The translations under genes were made by a program, and so were the position numbers. A stretch of DNA of 64,000 nucleotides from an uncultured Alphaproteobacteria bacterium (lineage in GTDB: Bacteria; Pseudomonadota; Alphaproteobacteria; Rhodobacterales; Rhodobacteraceae). Below the pieces are notes generated by a model. That model was not told the origin of the DNA and did no database searches. It saw only the letters and a list, made by a program, of their open reading frames with translations. Shown here one piece after another: positions 39,776 to 50,085 of this stretch; position 1 is the first letter of the stretch; every line of letters starts with the position of its first letter. Location: assembly GCA_913051655.1 (NCBI GenBank), contig CAJXHI010000008.1, positions 18,433 through 82,432 on the forward strand, given 5' to 3'.

Positions 39776-41077
39776 TTAGTTTTTCACCGATGCGGCTTTG
39801 TTCAGCGCTTGATCCAGATCGGCAATAATATCATCTGCATCTTCGATACCAATAGAGATGCGTACAACTTCAGGTGACGCACCTGCAGCTTTTTGTTGAT
39901 CTGAATCCAACTGGCGGTGTGTGGTCGATGCGGAGTGGATCACCAACGACCTTGCATCCCCTAAATTTGCCACATGACTAAAAATTTCAAGGCTTTCGAC
40001 GAATTTCACGCAGGCCTCGTAGCCACCTTTGAGAGCTATGGTGAAAAGACCTCCAGCGCCATTCGGACAAATGCGTTTTGAACGCTCATAATAGGGCGAA
40101 GTTGGAAGTCCGGCATAGGTTACGCGATCAACAGTATCATGTTTTTCAAGCCACGCGCTTACAAGTTGAGCATTTTCAACATGGCGCTGCATCCGAAGGG
40201 AAAGCGTTTCGATTCCCATCAGTGTATAATGCGCGGCTTGCGGGTTCATGGTCATGCCTAAATCGCGGAGACCCACTGCGATGCCATGGAAAGTAAAAGC
40301 CAATTCCCCAAATGTCTGATGAAAGGTTAGGCCGTGATATGCAGGCTCCGGTGCAGAAAGAGAAGGGAATTTATCAGATACAGACCAATCGAATTTTCCG
40401 CTGTCCACAACGCAGCCTCCTGTCACCGTGCCATTCCCCGTCAGATATTTTGTAGTTGAATGCACAACTAAAGTGGCGCCATGTTCAATCGGACGACAAA
40501 GGTATGGCGTTGCGGATGTATTATCCACAATTAAAGGAACGCCCGCAGCATCACTAATTTCCGAAATTGCACCAAGATCGGTAATATATCCGCCGGGATT
40601 AGCGATTGCTTCGCAAAATACTGCGCGTGTGTTGTAATCAATGGCTGACTTCACGGCTGCCTCATCATCGAAATCAACAAATTTTGCAGACCAGCCAAAG
40701 CGTTTAATTGTCTGGCTAAACTGGGTAACCGTGCCACCGTAAAGACGGGTGGAGGCAATGATATTCTTACCCGGTGACAAAAGTGGGAAAAGTGCCATGA
40801 TTTGCGCGGCATGGCCCGAAGAACAACAAACGGCGCCCGCACCGCCCTCTAGTGTTGCGATTCGTTCTTGCAACACGGCCACTGTTGGATTGGTCAGGCG
40901 GGAGTAGATATATCCCACTTCCTGTAAATTAAAGAGAGCCGCCGCGTGGTCTGCATCACGAAACACAAAGGCCGTTGACTGGTAGATCGGGGTTTGGCGA
41001 GCCCCCGTAGCAGGATCGGGGCGAGCGCCCGCGTGGATCTGTAAGGTATCAAAGCCGTAGCGTGGGCCATCTGACAT
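39776..41077 (-). CDS. metY: O-acetylhomoserine aminocarboxypropyltransferase
   Basis: 433 residues from the ATG at 41077 (GGAG upstream); the frame is open further but without a better start. It is a Cys/Met-metabolism PLP enzyme that makes homocysteine from O-acetylhomoserine and sulfide. Motifs: DTLQIHAGARPDPATGARQT at about residues 10-29, YSRLTNPTVAVLQERIATLE at about 58-77, CSSGHAAQI, and the PLP-Lys in VVHSTTKYLTGNG at about 199-211. The C-terminal RISIGIEDADDIIADLDQAL is typical. No SAM-responsive riboswitch was identified in the leader. Confidence 0.94.
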   Translation of the reverse strand: MSDGPRYGFDTLQIHAGARPDPATGARQTPIYQSTAFVFRDADHAAALFNLQEVGYIYSRLTNPTVAVLQERIATLEGGAGAVCCSSGHAAQIMALFPLLSPGKNIIASTRLYGGTVTQFSQTIKRFGWSAKFVDFDDEAAVKSAIDYNTRAVFCEAIANPGGYITDLGAISEISDAAGVPLIVDNTSATPYLCRPIEHGATLVVHSTTKYLTGNGTVTGGCVVDSGKFDWSVSDKFPSLSAPEPAYHGLTFHQTFGELAFTFHGIAVGLRDLGMTMNPQAAHYTLMGIETLSLRMQRHVENAQLVSAWLEKHDTVDRVTYAGLPTSPYYERSKRICPNGAGGLFTIALKGGYEACVKFVESLEIFSHVANLGDARSLVIHSASTTHRQLDSDQQKAAGASPEVVRISIGIEDADDIIADLDQALNKAASVKN

Positions 41078-41362
41078 GAAGCATATCTCCAATTTACTGC
41101 TGTGTAACACTTTAGTCTGTCTTGTCGGCGAGGACAACTCTATCTCCTCTCGGCCCAGCCTCAAGGTGTCAAAAAGATTAAATTTTCAGAATACTAAGGA
41201 CTTTCAAAAATTCGTTTTTGGATTATCCGACAGGTTGGTTTTTATTCTTAGGCGATGTTCATTCGCGATGCTAGCTTGGCATATTGGAGGTTTTATCCCC
41301 AATGCACCCATAGCTCTTTAGATTTAATCTGGTTTCGAATGGTCTGTTCCCGAAGCGGTAAA

Positions 41363-41737
41363 TTATTTTGATCGATAAAATCGGTCGGTTGCGGCGACTT
41401 TGACAAATATATATGCTTGCAATCCTGTTTCCTCCGAAATCTTTTCAACTTCATCCGGGGCTGGGGTCACCTGACAACATGAAACTATATCATGTCTGAA
41501 GCGACCATACAGTAGCGGCAAGTAGTGATGTCGGCTTGAAATATCGCCTTGCAGATATCCGATTGGCAAATCAGGACGGCCGCTGTTGCAACTATGAGTG
41601 ACTAAAGGCAACGCGACTTGATCAAGGCTTTGCAGGCGAAAAGCCTTTGGCCTTTTGTCAAGGATTTCCGGAGTAAATTCTATGGACCTTTCTCTGGGAT
41701 CCGTTGGACACAGATTATAGAAAAGCGCTTCATACAT
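41363..41737 (-). CDS. Hypothetical protein or gene fragment, 124 residues
   Basis: I do not recognise this frame. It is uninterrupted and reads like protein: PRERSIEFTPEILDKRPKAF, PIGYLQGDISSRHHYLPLLY, EVEKISEETGLQAYIFVKVA. No signal peptide or membrane segment is seen. The ATG at 41737 lacks a Shine-Dalgarno sequence (the upstream bases read CTCCTT), so the true start may be elsewhere or the gene may be a remnant. Both flanks are AT-rich spacers. Confidence 0.4.
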   Translation of the reverse strand: MYEALFYNLCPTDPRERSIEFTPEILDKRPKAFRLQSLDQVALPLVTHSCNSGRPDLPIGYLQGDISSRHHYLPLLYGRFRHDIVSCCQVTPAPDEVEKISEETGLQAYIFVKVAATDRFYRSK

Positions 41738-42714
41738 AAGGAGTATCGTTTGCAGTATTCGTATGGATTCAATGTACTTTGAGAATTTTTAAAAATTTAA
41801 ATCAAACATGTTTTCAGTGCGATTTCTCGGTTTCTGTGTAATAGTTCGTACAGTTCTTAAGCGGAGCACATCCCTGCGTCGCGTAAGGATCCGCTTGGTC
41901 AAGAAAAACTAAGGAAATGTCAGGGCGGTTATTAGAAATCAAATTGTCACTGTTAAAAACACAAAGGGTCCATTGGCAAGCCTTTCTTTGAAACGTAAGG
42001 TTTTGTTGCCATAGCAGTATGATTGCCTGAAAAGTTTATTCTAATGGCAAATAATTTATTCACCAAGATGCTCTAAAATCGCTCTGTATCCTTGAGAAGA
42101 AACTTGTGACTTCTGCCAGAAGGAATGCTGGCTAGGTCTTCGCAACAAAGACCTAAAAAAATCTGTGCTGTTTTGTCGTAAAGAAGACAGTATTAGTACG
42201 GTTTTACACTAGAATTAAACGGCTTGAACTCGGAAGCCCAGTCATGCTCTTTCTCGAATCCTGCTGCAAGAAAAATCACTGAAAACATTGTTTTTAGTGA
42301 CAAAAAATTGCGGCCGCCGACTAGCGGCTTTTACGCAAAAAAATTGCGGTATGGACTGTCATGCTTTTCGCCAGCTTATCCAGAATATCATGCACATCTC
42401 TGGAACTGACATTTTTCTCGATTGCTGAAAGGGTCTGTGCACATCTTTTCTCTCTGTATCGTCACCGGATTAAACAGTTAAATTTGAAAACAAAAATTTA
42501 AAGTGAAACCCTACTTATTACTCGTATTCAATGACGCATCCATTAAAAAAGAAAGAGCAAATAAGTAAGGAAAACACAAGAGGCGGCCATCGGGAATATC
42601 AACAAATAGGGTGTGCAATTACAGACTACACAAATCATAGATATTTTCCTATAGTGGCGTAGGTTGTTATAAGCAAACATCTACAGGCTATTAATTGAGG
42701 TAAAGGAAAAAACC
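41738..42714. other. AT-rich spacer before nrdR, no gene seen
   Basis: Nearly 1 kb. A short GCCGC/GCGGC hairpin followed by TTTT occurs near 42313-42335 and could be a weak terminator. No open frame is supported. The end holds the nrdR leader with GAGGTAAAGG before the ATG. Confidence 0.4.
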
Positions 42715-43185
42715 ATGCGCTGTCCATTTTGCGGAAATGTTGACACTCAGGTAAAAGATTCGCGTCCCGCGGAAGACCATGTAGCCATTCGCCGTAGACG
42801 GTTTTGTGCGGACTGTGGTGGGCGTTTTACAACCTATGAACGCGTGCAGTTACGCGATCTAGTAGTTGTCAAATCGAATGGTCGGCGCGAAGATTTCGAT
42901 CGCGATAAACTTGAGCGCTCCATCCGAATCGCACTCCAAAAACGCCCCATAGAACATGATCGGATGGAAAAGATGATTTCTGGTATTGTGCGACGTCTGG
43001 AAAGTCTTGGGGAAACGGACATTGCTTCGAAAATGATCGGTGAAATTGTGATGGAATCCCTAGCGCGCATAGACACGGTTGCCTATGTCAGATTTGCCAG
43101 TGTATACAAAAATTTCCAAGCCGCTGATGACTTTGATAAATTTGTCAGCGAACTCAGACCACCTGTTCCAGGCGAAGAAGAATAG
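42715..43185 (+). CDS. nrdR: Ribonucleotide reductase repressor NrdR
   Basis: 156 residues, the standard length. An N-terminal zinc ribbon ([18 protein letters not shown], and [14 protein letters not shown] at about 31-44) binds NrdR boxes. An ATP-cone domain follows ([20 protein letters not shown] at about 52-71), sensing dATP/ATP. It represses ribonucleotide reductase genes. It is 9 bases upstream of ribD, the usual arrangement in alphaproteobacteria, so the two are co-transcribed. Confidence 0.97.
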   Translation: MRCPFCGNVDTQVKDSRPAEDHVAIRRRRFCADCGGRFTTYERVQLRDLVVVKSNGRREDFDRDKLERSIRIALQKRPIEHDRMEKMISGIVRRLESLGETDIASKMIGEIVMESLARIDTVAYVRFASVYKNFQAADDFDKFVSELRPPVPGEEE

Positions 43186-43194
43186 CCATTTTCA

Positions 43195-44298
43195 ATGATT
43201 GAGGATCTCAGGTTCATGTCCTTGGCTTTGGCGCTTGGTCGGCGCGGCTTTGGACGTACCTGGCCAAATCCCAGCGTCGGGTGCGTGATTGTGCGTGATG
43301 GACAGATTGTGGGTCGAGGGCGCACGGGAGATGGCGGTCGTCCACATGCCGAGATTGTGGCCCTGAAACAAGCCGGGACACATGCTGAAGGGGCTACGGC
43401 TTACGTGACCTTAGAGCCGTGTTCACATTTTGGGAAAACGCCGCCGTGCTCTCAGGCACTGATAAAGGCAGGCATTGATCGTGTTGTTGGCGCGATGGAT
43501 GATAGGGATCCACGCGTTAATGGCCAAGGCTTTGAGATGCTGCGCAAAGCTGGCGTAAAGGTCGTCACGGGTATTGCGCGGGAAGAAGCCGAAGAAGATC
43601 ATCGGGGTTTTTTCAACCGTCTTCTGAAAAATCGCCCATTCGTCACGTTAAAAATGGCGACTAGTTTCGATGGGCGTATCGCCACCGCGAGTGGCAAAAG
43701 TCAGTGGATCACAGCTCCACCCGCACGACGTGTTGTGCATGCATTTCGCGCCCGACATGATGCAGTCATGATCGGCGGGAGAACGGCGCGCAAAGACAAC
43801 CCTATGCTCAATGTCCGTGACCTTGGCATTGATCACAAAACTGTACGTGTAATTGTATCGCGCAAATTGGATATGCCTGAAAATAGCGCATTAGCCGAAA
43901 GCATCAAAGAGTTGCCGCTCTGGTTGTGCCATGGACCTGATGCGCCTGAAGAGCGCCTTCAGCGTTGGGTCGCACTAGGAGCAAAACTTATACCGTGCCG
44001 GCTAAAGGCACAAATGATCGACCTGGTGCATGCGATGCAAGGTCTTGCTGAACACGGTCTTACGCGGGTGTTTTGTGAAGGTGGAGGTACGCTTGCTGCC
44101 TCTCTCATCGGCGCACATTGCGTTGATGAATTGATCGGGTTTAACGCGGGGCTTTTGATTGGCGCCGAAGGGCAACCTTCTATCGGCACACTAGGTATTG
44201 AAAATCTCTCGGAAGCGCCGAATTTCAAATTAAAGAGTGTCCAGAAAATTGGTCCGGATATAATGCACGTCTGGCAAAGCCAGACCCATTTTATTTAG
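43195..44298 (+). CDS. ribD: Bifunctional riboflavin biosynthesis deaminase/reductase
   Basis: 367 residues. The N-terminal deaminase (about 1-150) has zinc ligands in RPHAEIVALKQAG (His50-Glu52) and LEPCSHFGKTPPC (about 74-86). The C-terminal reductase (about 150-365) shows VTLKMATSFDGRIATASGKS and MIGGRTARKDNPMLNVRD and the FCEGGGTLAASLI nucleotide-binding segment. Together they convert the pyrimidine from GTP cyclohydrolase II to 5-amino-6-ribitylaminouracil phosphate. In relatives ribE follows directly; here the OPX gene lies between them. Confidence 0.96.
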   Translation: MIEDLRFMSLALALGRRGFGRTWPNPSVGCVIVRDGQIVGRGRTGDGGRPHAEIVALKQAGTHAEGATAYVTLEPCSHFGKTPPCSQALIKAGIDRVVGAMDDRDPRVNGQGFEMLRKAGVKVVTGIAREEAEEDHRGFFNRLLKNRPFVTLKMATSFDGRIATASGKSQWITAPPARRVVHAFRARHDAVMIGGRTARKDNPMLNVRDLGIDHKTVRVIVSRKLDMPENSALAESIKELPLWLCHGPDAPEERLQRWVALGAKLIPCRLKAQMIDLVHAMQGLAEHGLTRVFCEGGGTLAASLIGAHCVDELIGFNAGLLIGAEGQPSIGTLGIENLSEAPNFKLKSVQKIGPDIMHVWQSQTHFI

Positions 44299-44444
44299 TC
44301 CGATAATACTAAGTATTTAGGACGGTATATAAAGCTTGAGTGGCACGTGGAATAGAATAAAAGCAAAAAATCATTCACGTTGTTCTACTAAGTTCTTTTA
44401 AGTGCAAGTCTTTTACATACGCCGAACACTTTTGATTTCCTTTC

Positions 44445-45560
44445 TCAGTCCGCAATACGTAAAGAGCCGGTCATAGATGCAATTGCTTTGCTCCATTTGG
44501 TGATTGGGGCTTCAGTAACGTAAACTGTATCTTGATCTCGAATTAAGAAGTCTCGTGCAGTAAAGATTCCATTTGGTTTGGTCAGGTTCAATACGTAGAC
44601 TAACCGCTGACTTCCTTGCAAATCCTCGTGGCTAATAATTTGGTTTGAAACTTTTTCAGCCTCATCCCGAAACACGAATATTCCTGTAGGATCAGCAGTT
44701 GTAGTTGATAAACCACCAACCAAAGCGAGTGCTTCAATCGCCGAGATAGTCTGAGTTGGGAAAGGAATGCGGCCTTGTAATGCGGTGGCTCCCAAAGAAG
44801 TAAAAGCACGTGTGTCCATCTCAACCAGGATACGATCTCCGCCTCGCAGCGCAATACCCATTTCAGGATAATCATAAATATCTCGCAGCCAGACTTTTTC
44901 CCTCCGGACACCACGAAAAACAGTAACTTGCGCTAATTCCGGATCAATGGTGACACCACCCGATTTTGCGAGCATGGCGGATAAGGTACGCGTAGGGCGT
45001 TCGATAACGTATATGCCCTGACCTTGCACAGCACCGATTACAGACACCGTGGATCCGTCTCCAGCTGATTTTGATACTTGTACCTGTGGGTCGGGGGTGT
45101 GATCCCGCAATCGACGCGTAATGACTTTGCGTATTGTGTCCAGATTATTGCCGGAGACTTTTATGCGTCCTGCATATGGCACAAAGATGTATCCATCATC
45201 ATCTACTTGTACAGCGTCCAATTTTGCAGAATTATTTGCTTGCTTAGTTAACAAGCCATTATCGGTGTTTTCCCAAACTGCCAATCTTATTGCGTCGCCT
45301 GGTCGGATTAAGTCGGGTCCTTGTAAAGAGGTGTTTCGAAATTGTTTGGTAAAACCTAAGGCAGGAACAGCACTGGTTGCGCGAGTTACACTAGCATTGA
45401 CCTCCACAATATATGCATCCCCTTCCTCTTGAACGGATCCCGCAAAAATCTCAGATTTGTTAGGTCCTGTTCCCGGAAGATTACACGCAGACAAAATCTT
45501 TACGCACAACACTACTGCCGAAGCTGTCATAAACCTTTTTGAGACTGTCACTTCTTGCAT
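44445..45560 (-). CDS. Polysaccharide export (OPX/Wza-like) lipoprotein
   Basis: 371 residues. A lipoprotein signal peptide (ASAVVLCVKILSAC, Cys26) directs it to the outer membrane. The Poly_export/BexD domain is at about residues 80-175 (LIRPGDAIRLAVWENTDNGL, VDDDGYIFVPYAGRIKVSG, PDPQVQVSKSAGDGSTVSVI), followed by SLBB-like domains (about 175-260 and 260-350: SAMLAKSGGVTIDPELAQVT; SAIEALALVGGLS). Family members form the outer-membrane pore of Wzx/Wzy or ABC capsule export. No capsule synthesis genes are adjacent. It is inserted between ribD and ribE in the opposite direction. Confidence 0.9.
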   Translation of the reverse strand: MQEVTVSKRFMTASAVVLCVKILSACNLPGTGPNKSEIFAGSVQEEGDAYIVEVNASVTRATSAVPALGFTKQFRNTSLQGPDLIRPGDAIRLAVWENTDNGLLTKQANNSAKLDAVQVDDDGYIFVPYAGRIKVSGNNLDTIRKVITRRLRDHTPDPQVQVSKSAGDGSTVSVIGAVQGQGIYVIERPTRTLSAMLAKSGGVTIDPELAQVTVFRGVRREKVWLRDIYDYPEMGIALRGGDRILVEMDTRAFTSLGATALQGRIPFPTQTISAIEALALVGGLSTTTADPTGIFVFRDEAEKVSNQIISHEDLQGSQRLVYVLNLTKPNGIFTARDFLIRDQDTVYVTEAPITKWSKAIASMTGSLRIAD

Positions 45561-45907
45561 TCCTGTTTTTTTTTCATTTTAAGTAAATTTGGTTTGAAAT
45601 CTACAAATATAAAATTTGGTATTAAAAAGTTAGCGGTGAACTCCCTAGCGCTCAATCGTTTTTTCATCGGTTTTTCCTATAAATCTAGAGTACAAGAAAT
45701 GTTCAGTAAAAATGAATAGTTACCTATCAAAAGCCTAAAAGAAGATTTAATCTAATTTAGTAACTTTAGTGTTGAAAAAAATATTTGATCTGTGATTAAG
45801 AGTTCGTGACATCTTTCTAAACCGCGTATGTTGCAGCTTGGTATTTAAAGTATATATCACCTTGAGAAAGACCACGAGATTGATGGTGCGAAGTGAGGGT
45901 AAGTTGA
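45561..45907. other. Spacer between divergent OPX gene and ribE
   Basis: About 350 AT-rich bases that must carry both promoters. No FMN riboswitch fold was recognised. Confidence 0.45.
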
Positions 45908-46525
45908 ATGTTCACAGGAATTATCTCAGACGTTGGCGAGATTACAGCGCTTGAAAAGCGAGGAGATTTGCATGCCCGTATCAACACTTCGTACGAGACC
46001 AGTAACATAGATATTGGAGCTTCTATTGCTTGTGATGGCGTATGTCTAACGGTTGTAAATCTAGGTGCAGATTGGTTTGATGTGGATATCAGCGCTGAAA
46101 CCGTGTCTAAATCCAATATTTGGAGAAAGGGACAAAATAGCCATGGATCTCGTTGGCGTGTCGGGAAACGTATAAACTTGGAACGCGCACTTAGGGTGGG
46201 TGATGAACTGGGTGGACATATTGTATCCGGTCATGTGGATGGTGTGGCTGATATCCTCTCTGTTGAGGAAGAGGGTGAAAGCACGCGCGTAATTTTTTCG
46301 GCCCCGCTTGAATTAATGAAGTTTATCGCGCCAAAAGGTTCAGTAACGTTGAATGGAACTTCTTTAACGGTCAACGATGTTGATCAAGGCGGCTTTGGAA
46401 TAAATTTTATTCCTCATACAAAATCTGTGACCACTTGGGGGGAGATGTCAGTTGGAGATGCGGTGAACTTGGAAATAGACATTATGGCCCGTTACGTGGC
46501 GCGTCTACAGAATTTTGAAAGTTGA
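45908..46525 (+). CDS. ribE: Riboflavin synthase, alpha chain
   Basis: 205 residues with the characteristic start MFTGIISDVGEI and two lumazine-binding repeats: GASIACDGVCLTVVNLGADW at about residues 37-56 and PKGSVTLNGTSLTVNDVDQG at about 139-158; GHIVSGHVDGVADI lies between them. The enzyme dismutates two dimethyl-ribityllumazines to riboflavin. The ATG follows GTAAGTTGA with a poor ribosome site. In relatives ribBA, ribH and nusB follow; here clpP comes next, so the rib cluster is broken up. Confidence 0.96.
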   Translation: MFTGIISDVGEITALEKRGDLHARINTSYETSNIDIGASIACDGVCLTVVNLGADWFDVDISAETVSKSNIWRKGQNSHGSRWRVGKRINLERALRVGDELGGHIVSGHVDGVADILSVEEEGESTRVIFSAPLELMKFIAPKGSVTLNGTSLTVNDVDQGGFGINFIPHTKSVTTWGEMSVGDAVNLEIDIMARYVARLQNFES

Positions 46526-46735
46526 ATGCTCCTTTGAAAAATTATTTACCTCACTCACACAACTTATTGAAAAGACTGTGCCATTTTAAGGGAAATCAAA
46601 ACCTAGGATGTTTTAGTGATGGTTGCTCCATCTGGCAAAGTTCATCCTGCTACTTGCAGCCGCTATTTAGCATAACTAAAACATTTAAGAACACTTTGAA
46701 AAAATCGCGAACGCTAACTTCATAGGCAGGGCAAA

Positions 46736-47362
46736 ATGGAAAATCCAACAGATACATATATGAATACTCTTGTTCCCATGGTGGTTGAACAAACGAGCCG
46801 TGGGGAGAGGGCATACGATATCTTTTCTCGGCTTCTGAAAGAGCGTATCATCTTTGTGAATGGACCTGTGCATGACGGTATGTCATCCTTGATCGTTGCG
46901 CAGCTTTTGCACCTCGAAGCCGAAAACCCCTCAAAAGATATTTCAATGTATATCAACAGTCCGGGCGGTGTAGTAACAAGCGGTTTGTCGATTTACGACA
47001 CAATGCAATATATAAAACCAAAAGTTTCTACTTTGGTCATCGGACAAGCAGCCTCCATGGGTTCACTTTTGCTTACTGCGGGTGCGGAGGGCATGCGCTT
47101 TTCCCTGCCAAACAGCCGCATCATGGTACATCAACCTTCAGGCGGGTATCAAGGACAGGCAACGGACATTATGATCCATGCCGAAGAAACTTTGAAACTG
47201 AAAAAACGATTGAACGAAATATATGTTCATCACACAGGACAGAAATTAAAAGCCGTTGAAGCCGCGCTGGAGCGAGATAATTTCATGTCCCCTGAGGATG
47301 CGAAAGACTGGGGGCTTATAGACGAAATTGTCATAAACAGGGATAAAGGTGACGATGAATAA
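46736..47362 (+). CDS. clpP: ATP-dependent Clp protease, proteolytic subunit
   Basis: 208 residues of the ClpP serine protease. Catalytic residues are seen in [12 protein letters not shown] (Ser about 103), [18 protein letters not shown] (His about 128) and the later Asp in [20 protein letters not shown] (about 178). The [20 protein letters not shown] start is typical. It forms a tetradecameric chamber with the ClpX unfoldase encoded 142 bases downstream, a conserved pair. Confidence 0.97.
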   Translation: MENPTDTYMNTLVPMVVEQTSRGERAYDIFSRLLKERIIFVNGPVHDGMSSLIVAQLLHLEAENPSKDISMYINSPGGVVTSGLSIYDTMQYIKPKVSTLVIGQAASMGSLLLTAGAEGMRFSLPNSRIMVHQPSGGYQGQATDIMIHAEETLKLKKRLNEIYVHHTGQKLKAVEAALERDNFMSPEDAKDWGLIDEIVINRDKGDDE

Positions 47363-47504
47363 GGTATTGTCAAATTTGCACTAGTCTATGTGCGGGTAAA
47401 ATAACTTCATTTTTGCCATTGTGGCTCGGCAATGCCTGACTTAAGCTATCATACAATAGATCATTTGATTGAAATAATCTTATGGTGGATCCGAAAGGTG
47501 AATT

Positions 47505-48770
47505 ATGGCGACAAATTCGGGCGGCGAAAATAAGAATACACTTTATTGTAGCTTTTGTGGCAAGAGCCAGCATGAGGTGCGAAAGTTAATTGCAGGACCT
47601 ACAGTATTCATTTGTGATGAATGTGTAGAGCTTTGTATGGATATTATCCGAGAAGAAACAAAAGGTAATAGCTTAAAATCGACAGATGGTGTGCCAACAC
47701 CACGCGAAATATGTGATGTTCTGGACGATTACGTGATTGGGCAATCGGTTGCAAAACGCGTTCTCTCAGTTGCCGTCCATAACCACTATAAACGCCTCAA
47801 TCACGCGACAAAGTCAGGCGACATTGAACTTGCAAAATCCAATATAATGCTAATAGGACCTACCGGCTGTGGTAAGACACTTCTGGCGCAAACTCTCGCG
47901 CGTATTCTAGACGTACCCTTCACAATGGCAGATGCAACAACCCTGACTGAAGCAGGGTATGTTGGCGAAGACGTTGAAAACATTATCCTCAAATTGCTTC
48001 AGTCCTCGGAATATAATGTGGAACGCGCGCAGCGTGGCATCGTTTACATTGATGAAGTTGATAAGATCACTAGGAAGTCTGAGAACCCCTCCATTACACG
48101 CGATGTGTCAGGGGAGGGCGTGCAGCAGGCGCTATTAAAACTCATGGAAGGTACTGTTGCGAGTGTGCCGCCACAAGGCGGGCGCAAACATCCCCAGCAA
48201 GAGTTTCTGCAGGTTGATACCACGAACATTCTTTTTATCTGTGGTGGCGCTTTTGCCGGACTCGACAAGATCATTTCTGCGCGCGGAAAAGGCAGTGCAA
48301 TGGGTTTTGGCGCAGATGTACGGGATAACGATGAACGTGGCGTCGGAGAGATTTTCAAAGATCTAGAACCTGAGGATCTTTTGAAGTTTGGCCTTATTCC
48401 CGAATTTGTTGGGCGACTACCTGTATTGGCAACGCTGGAAGACCTCGATGAAGACGCGTTGGTAATTATTTTAACCCAGCCAAAGAATGCTTTGGTGAAA
48501 CAATATCAAAGACTTTTTGAGCTTGAGGAAACCAAACTGTCCTTCACGGATGAAGCTTTGTCCTCAATTGCAAAAAAAGCGATTAAACGAAAAACGGGTG
48601 CGCGGGGTCTTCGTTCTATTCTCGAGGATATTCTGCTCGATAGTATGTTCGATTTGCCCGGTCTGGATGACGTAGAAGAGGTCGTTGTCAACGAAGAAGC
48701 AGTCACATCTGGTGCTGCACCGCTGATGATTTATGCGGACAAGCAAAAAGCGCCAGCAAACGCCAGCTAA
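47505..48770 (+). CDS. clpX: ATP-dependent Clp protease, unfoldase ClpX
   Basis: 421 residues, the usual length. The N-terminal zinc-binding domain has [18 protein letters not shown] and CDECVELC (about 15-45). The AAA+ core has Walker [16 protein letters not shown] (about 120-134), pore loop GYVGEDVE (about 151-158), Walker [13 protein letters not shown] (about 182-193) and sensor 2 [12 protein letters not shown] (about 366-377). It recognises and threads tagged substrates into ClpP. The ATG at 47505 has a GGTG upstream. Confidence 0.97.
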   Translation: MATNSGGENKNTLYCSFCGKSQHEVRKLIAGPTVFICDECVELCMDIIREETKGNSLKSTDGVPTPREICDVLDDYVIGQSVAKRVLSVAVHNHYKRLNHATKSGDIELAKSNIMLIGPTGCGKTLLAQTLARILDVPFTMADATTLTEAGYVGEDVENIILKLLQSSEYNVERAQRGIVYIDEVDKITRKSENPSITRDVSGEGVQQALLKLMEGTVASVPPQGGRKHPQQEFLQVDTTNILFICGGAFAGLDKIISARGKGSAMGFGADVRDNDERGVGEIFKDLEPEDLLKFGLIPEFVGRLPVLATLEDLDEDALVIILTQPKNALVKQYQRLFELEETKLSFTDEALSSIAKKAIKRKTGARGLRSILEDILLDSMFDLPGLDDVEEVVVNEEAVTSGAAPLMIYADKQKAPANAS

Positions 48771-48869
48771 GATTGAAATCTGATCGATACTAGTGCTCTT
48801 GTTTTGCTGGACGTCTTCATCTTTTTGCGTCATATCTACCCTAGTCATATTAAAGGTTTGATCGAAATC

Positions 48870-49244
48870 ATGAATTCCTTGTTGCGTGCTATCACATGGT
48901 GGAACAGCCAAACGCTGAATACCCAATTTTTTACTTGGCGCAAAGGCGTGCGCGTAGGTGAAGACGACGAAGGAAATGTGTATTATCGTACGAGGGACGA
49001 TAAGCGCCGGTGGGTGATCTTTAATGGGGTTACAGAAGCAAGCCGAGTGAATCCAGAATGGCACGGGTGGCTTCATCACACTTGGGATGTACCGCCAAAT
49101 GAGCAGCCTTTACAGCACAAAAGCTGGGAAAAACCGCACGAAGAAAATCGCACAGGTAGCGTGCTTGCCTATGTGCCGGCCGGTTCTCTGCGTAATTCAC
49201 AGATAGAAGACAGGCAGGATTACGAAGCTTGGCAGCCTGAATAG
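48870..49244 (+). CDS. NDUFA12-family complex I accessory protein
   Basis: 124 residues from the ATG at 48870, which yields the standard N-terminus [19 protein letters not shown]; an upstream 22-codon extension lacks family similarity. The NDUFA12/B17.2 core is seen in [20 protein letters not shown] at about 31-50 and [16 protein letters not shown] at about 63-78. In alphaproteobacteria this is a supernumerary subunit of NADH:ubiquinone oxidoreductase. It precedes mlaD by 11 bases in the usual order. Confidence 0.93.
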   Translation: MNSLLRAITWWNSQTLNTQFFTWRKGVRVGEDDEGNVYYRTRDDKRRWVIFNGVTEASRVNPEWHGWLHHTWDVPPNEQPLQHKSWEKPHEENRTGSVLAYVPAGSLRNSQIEDRQDYEAWQPE

Positions 49245-49255
49245 GACAAATTATA

Positions 49256-49702
49256 ATGTCAGAGAATAAGACCGAAGTCTTTGTAGGGGGCGCTGTTGTC
49301 GTAGTGGGCATTTTATTCGGTTTTTACGTGTTTCAAACAGCAGGATTATCAACGGGATCAGGAAGTTATCCGATTCACGCCTCCTTTAGGTCAGCGGAAG
49401 GTGTGCGAGTTGGTACAGACGTTCGTTTGGCCGGTGTAAAAATAGGCGCCGTAACGCAAATAAAATTGGACAGCGATACATATGAGGCCAAAAGCACGCT
49501 CTCTATCGGAAAGGATATTCAAATACCCGATGATAGCTCTTTGACAATTACGTCAGAGGGTTTGTTGGGTGGTAATTTTGTTGAAGTCGTGCCAGGTATG
49601 TCTGAGGATTACTTGGAATCTGGCGATGAAGTGGTGGACACTCAAGGTTCGGTAAGCCTTATTCAACTGATGATGCGTTATGTGTCTGGTGGCCAAGATT
49701 GA
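49256..49702 (+). CDS. mlaD: MCE-domain lipid transport protein MlaD
   Basis: 148 residues with an N-terminal anchor (EVFVGGAVVVVGILFGFYVF, about 6-25) and a single MCE domain (about 38-115: IHASFRSAEGVRVGTDVRLA, GVKIGAVTQIKLDSDTYEAK, SEGLLGGNFVEVVPG). MlaD is the hexameric periplasmic ring of the system that returns phospholipids from the outer to inner membrane. The gene is 11 bases after the NDUFA12 gene and overlaps the next start (TGATG). mlaE, mlaF and mlaC are not in the window. Confidence 0.92.
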   Translation: MSENKTEVFVGGAVVVVGILFGFYVFQTAGLSTGSGSYPIHASFRSAEGVRVGTDVRLAGVKIGAVTQIKLDSDTYEAKSTLSIGKDIQIPDDSSLTITSEGLLGGNFVEVVPGMSEDYLESGDEVVDTQGSVSLIQLMMRYVSGGQD

Positions 49703-50085
49703 TGGCCGCACGTCTCTCCTTTCTACTTTTGTCATTGCTGCTAGCCAACTCGAGTATTGCGCAAAACTCATCCAAAAGTACTGTAATAACCGCTCAGGGC
49801 GCGGCGGCAGAGCTTCGACTTTTAGACAAAGTTGCTGGGAAAGCTAGGGACATTATAATTCAAACCGGTGATGCTTATAAGCTGGGTAAATTGCGTATCA
49901 TCTTGGGCGAATGTCGTTATCCGGTTGCCAACCCTGTGGGAGATGCTTTCACCTTCCTGACAATTTTATCCCAAGATCGCATGAAAGAATATTTTAGCGG
50001 ATGGATGATTGCCTCGTCGCCTGGGCTAAACGCTTTGGATCACGTACGCTACGACGTTTGGCCGCTGCGCTGCACGATGTCATAG
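49702..50085 (+). CDS. DUF2155 secreted protein
   Basis: 127 residues from the ATG that overlaps the mlaD stop. A signal peptide (ARLSFLLLSLLLANSSIA) leads to a mature part matching DUF2155: ELRLLDKVAGKARDIIIQTG, KLGKLRIILGECRYPVANPV, AFTFLTILSQDRMKEYFSGW and HVRYDVWPLRC. The two Cys may form a disulfide. The function is unknown; it is nearly always found between mlaD and aat in this order. The 3' end overlaps aat by 37 bases. Confidence 0.9.
   Translation: MAARLSFLLLSLLLANSSIAQNSSKSTVITAQGAAAELRLLDKVAGKARDIIIQTGDAYKLGKLRIILGECRYPVANPVGDAFTFLTILSQDRMKEYFSGWMIASSPGLNALDHVRYDVWPLRCTMS

Noticed and set aside
41078..41165. Possible SAM-responsive riboswitch upstream of metY
   Set aside because: The leader does not fit the SAM-II or SAM/SAH consensus; only a short AGGA/TCCT hairpin is present.
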